From the NCBI RefSeq assembly GCF_001723685.1, contig NZ_MCBX01000004.1, forward strand, positions 124,001 to 188,000: a stretch of DNA of 64,000 nucleotides. The letters are read 5' to 3'. The notes beneath the pieces are model-generated. The model was not told the origin of the DNA and made no database searches. It worked only from the letters and a program-made list of their open reading frames with translations. The stretch is from Candidatus Marithrix sp. Canyon 246 (GTDB lineage Bacteria > Pseudomonadota > Gammaproteobacteria > Beggiatoales > Beggiatoaceae). The position numbers and the translations under genes are program-made. Shown here piece after piece: positions 63,895-64,000 of the stretch; position 1 is the stretch's first letter; each line of letters begins with the position of its first letter.

Positions 63895-64000
63895 TCAAAT
63901 ATCCAAACGCGCCATAGTTCTTTCTTGTCTATGCTTAACCTTACTTAATAAATAATCATAAATATTATGCAATACTGCTCTATGCAATGCTTGTAAAATA
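63895..64000 (-). CDS. Partial gene, C-terminal end of an unrecognised protein
   Basis: A minus-strand frame enters from the right edge and ends at the stop 63895-63897. The visible 34 residues are ILQALHRAVLHNIYDYLLSK and VKHRQERTMARLDI, basic and helical. It is too short to assign. Confidence 0.5.
   Translation of the reverse strand, partial: ILQALHRAVLHNIYDYLLSKVKHRQERTMARLDI

Overview
The window looks like an AT-rich gammaproteobacterial sulfur oxidiser. The main evidence is a near-complete oxidative-type dissimilatory sulfite reductase operon on the minus strand at 47.1-59.1 kb (dsrA-B-E-F-H-C-M-K-L-J-O-P; dsrEFH and dsrL mark the sulfur-oxidising version). A typical gammaproteobacterial housekeeping string (aroA-cmk-rpsA-ihfB-lapB-pyrF-pheT-ihfA-merR-erpA) agrees. 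Low GC, abundant intergenic palindromes, toxin-antitoxin modules and broken genes would fit the large filamentous sulfur bacteria (Beggiatoa/Thioploca/Thiomargarita relatives), but this placement is inference.

Layout. 0-21.2 kb, plus strand: a surface-polysaccharide island (truncated asnB, Wzx-type flippase, Wzy/WaaL-type polymerase, several glycosyltransferases, WcaF-type acetyltransferase, SGNH hydrolase, broken carbamoyltransferase, gmd and fcl for GDP-L-fucose). Accessory cassettes interrupt it: a phosphoribosyltransferase, a GxxExxY protein, a methyltransferase, a UPF0175/DUF3368 toxin-antitoxin pair and an AAA ATPase/PIN nuclease pair. 21.2-28.3 kb, minus strand: a tightly overlapping operon for polysaccharide deacetylase, glycosyltransferase, two purine-salvage enzymes, an FGE-fold protein, an O-antigen ligase and a WecA-like sugar-phosphate transferase. 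28.4-29.7 kb: a small accessory patch with a gene remnant and an RHH/PIN toxin-antitoxin pair. 29.7-39 kb: housekeeping genes on the minus strand. 39.1-45.8 kb: adk, a patatin/Omp85 protein, an HtrA-like protease, a DUF6516/HTH module, an LpxL-like acyltransferase and a predicted nuclease. 45.9-59.1 kb: dsr operon. 59.3-63.8 kb, plus strand: TauD-like dioxygenase, heptosyltransferase-like protein and an unusual class A penicillin-binding protein.

The most unusual structure is a repeated insertion signature. Accessory cassettes are bordered by short copies (about 26-111 bp) of the beginning or end of a neighbouring gene, in the same orientation as the intact gene. Examples are the asnB 5' end (262-372 and 1184-1294), the phosphoribosyltransferase 3' part (84-131 and 970-1017), three copies of the carbamoyltransferase start (about 9429, 10532, 11474), a 44-bp copy of its end (13118-13161 and 15701-15744), a glycosyltransferase tail (about 10371-10400) and the erpA 3' end (28864-28958). 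In asnB and erpA all differences between scar and gene are synonymous or remove one whole codon, as if the pieces came from functional relatives rather than decaying copies. In the 0-16 kb part a TA-flanked inverted repeat beginning GTACAACGAATT accompanies most junctions, and two genes take their stop codon from it.

Other points: a Lys/Ala/Pro-rich repeat gene lies inside the dsr operon between dsrJ and dsrO; the ATPase/PIN pair may be a defence module; several genes carry single lesions (in-frame stop, A7 frameshift, truncations).
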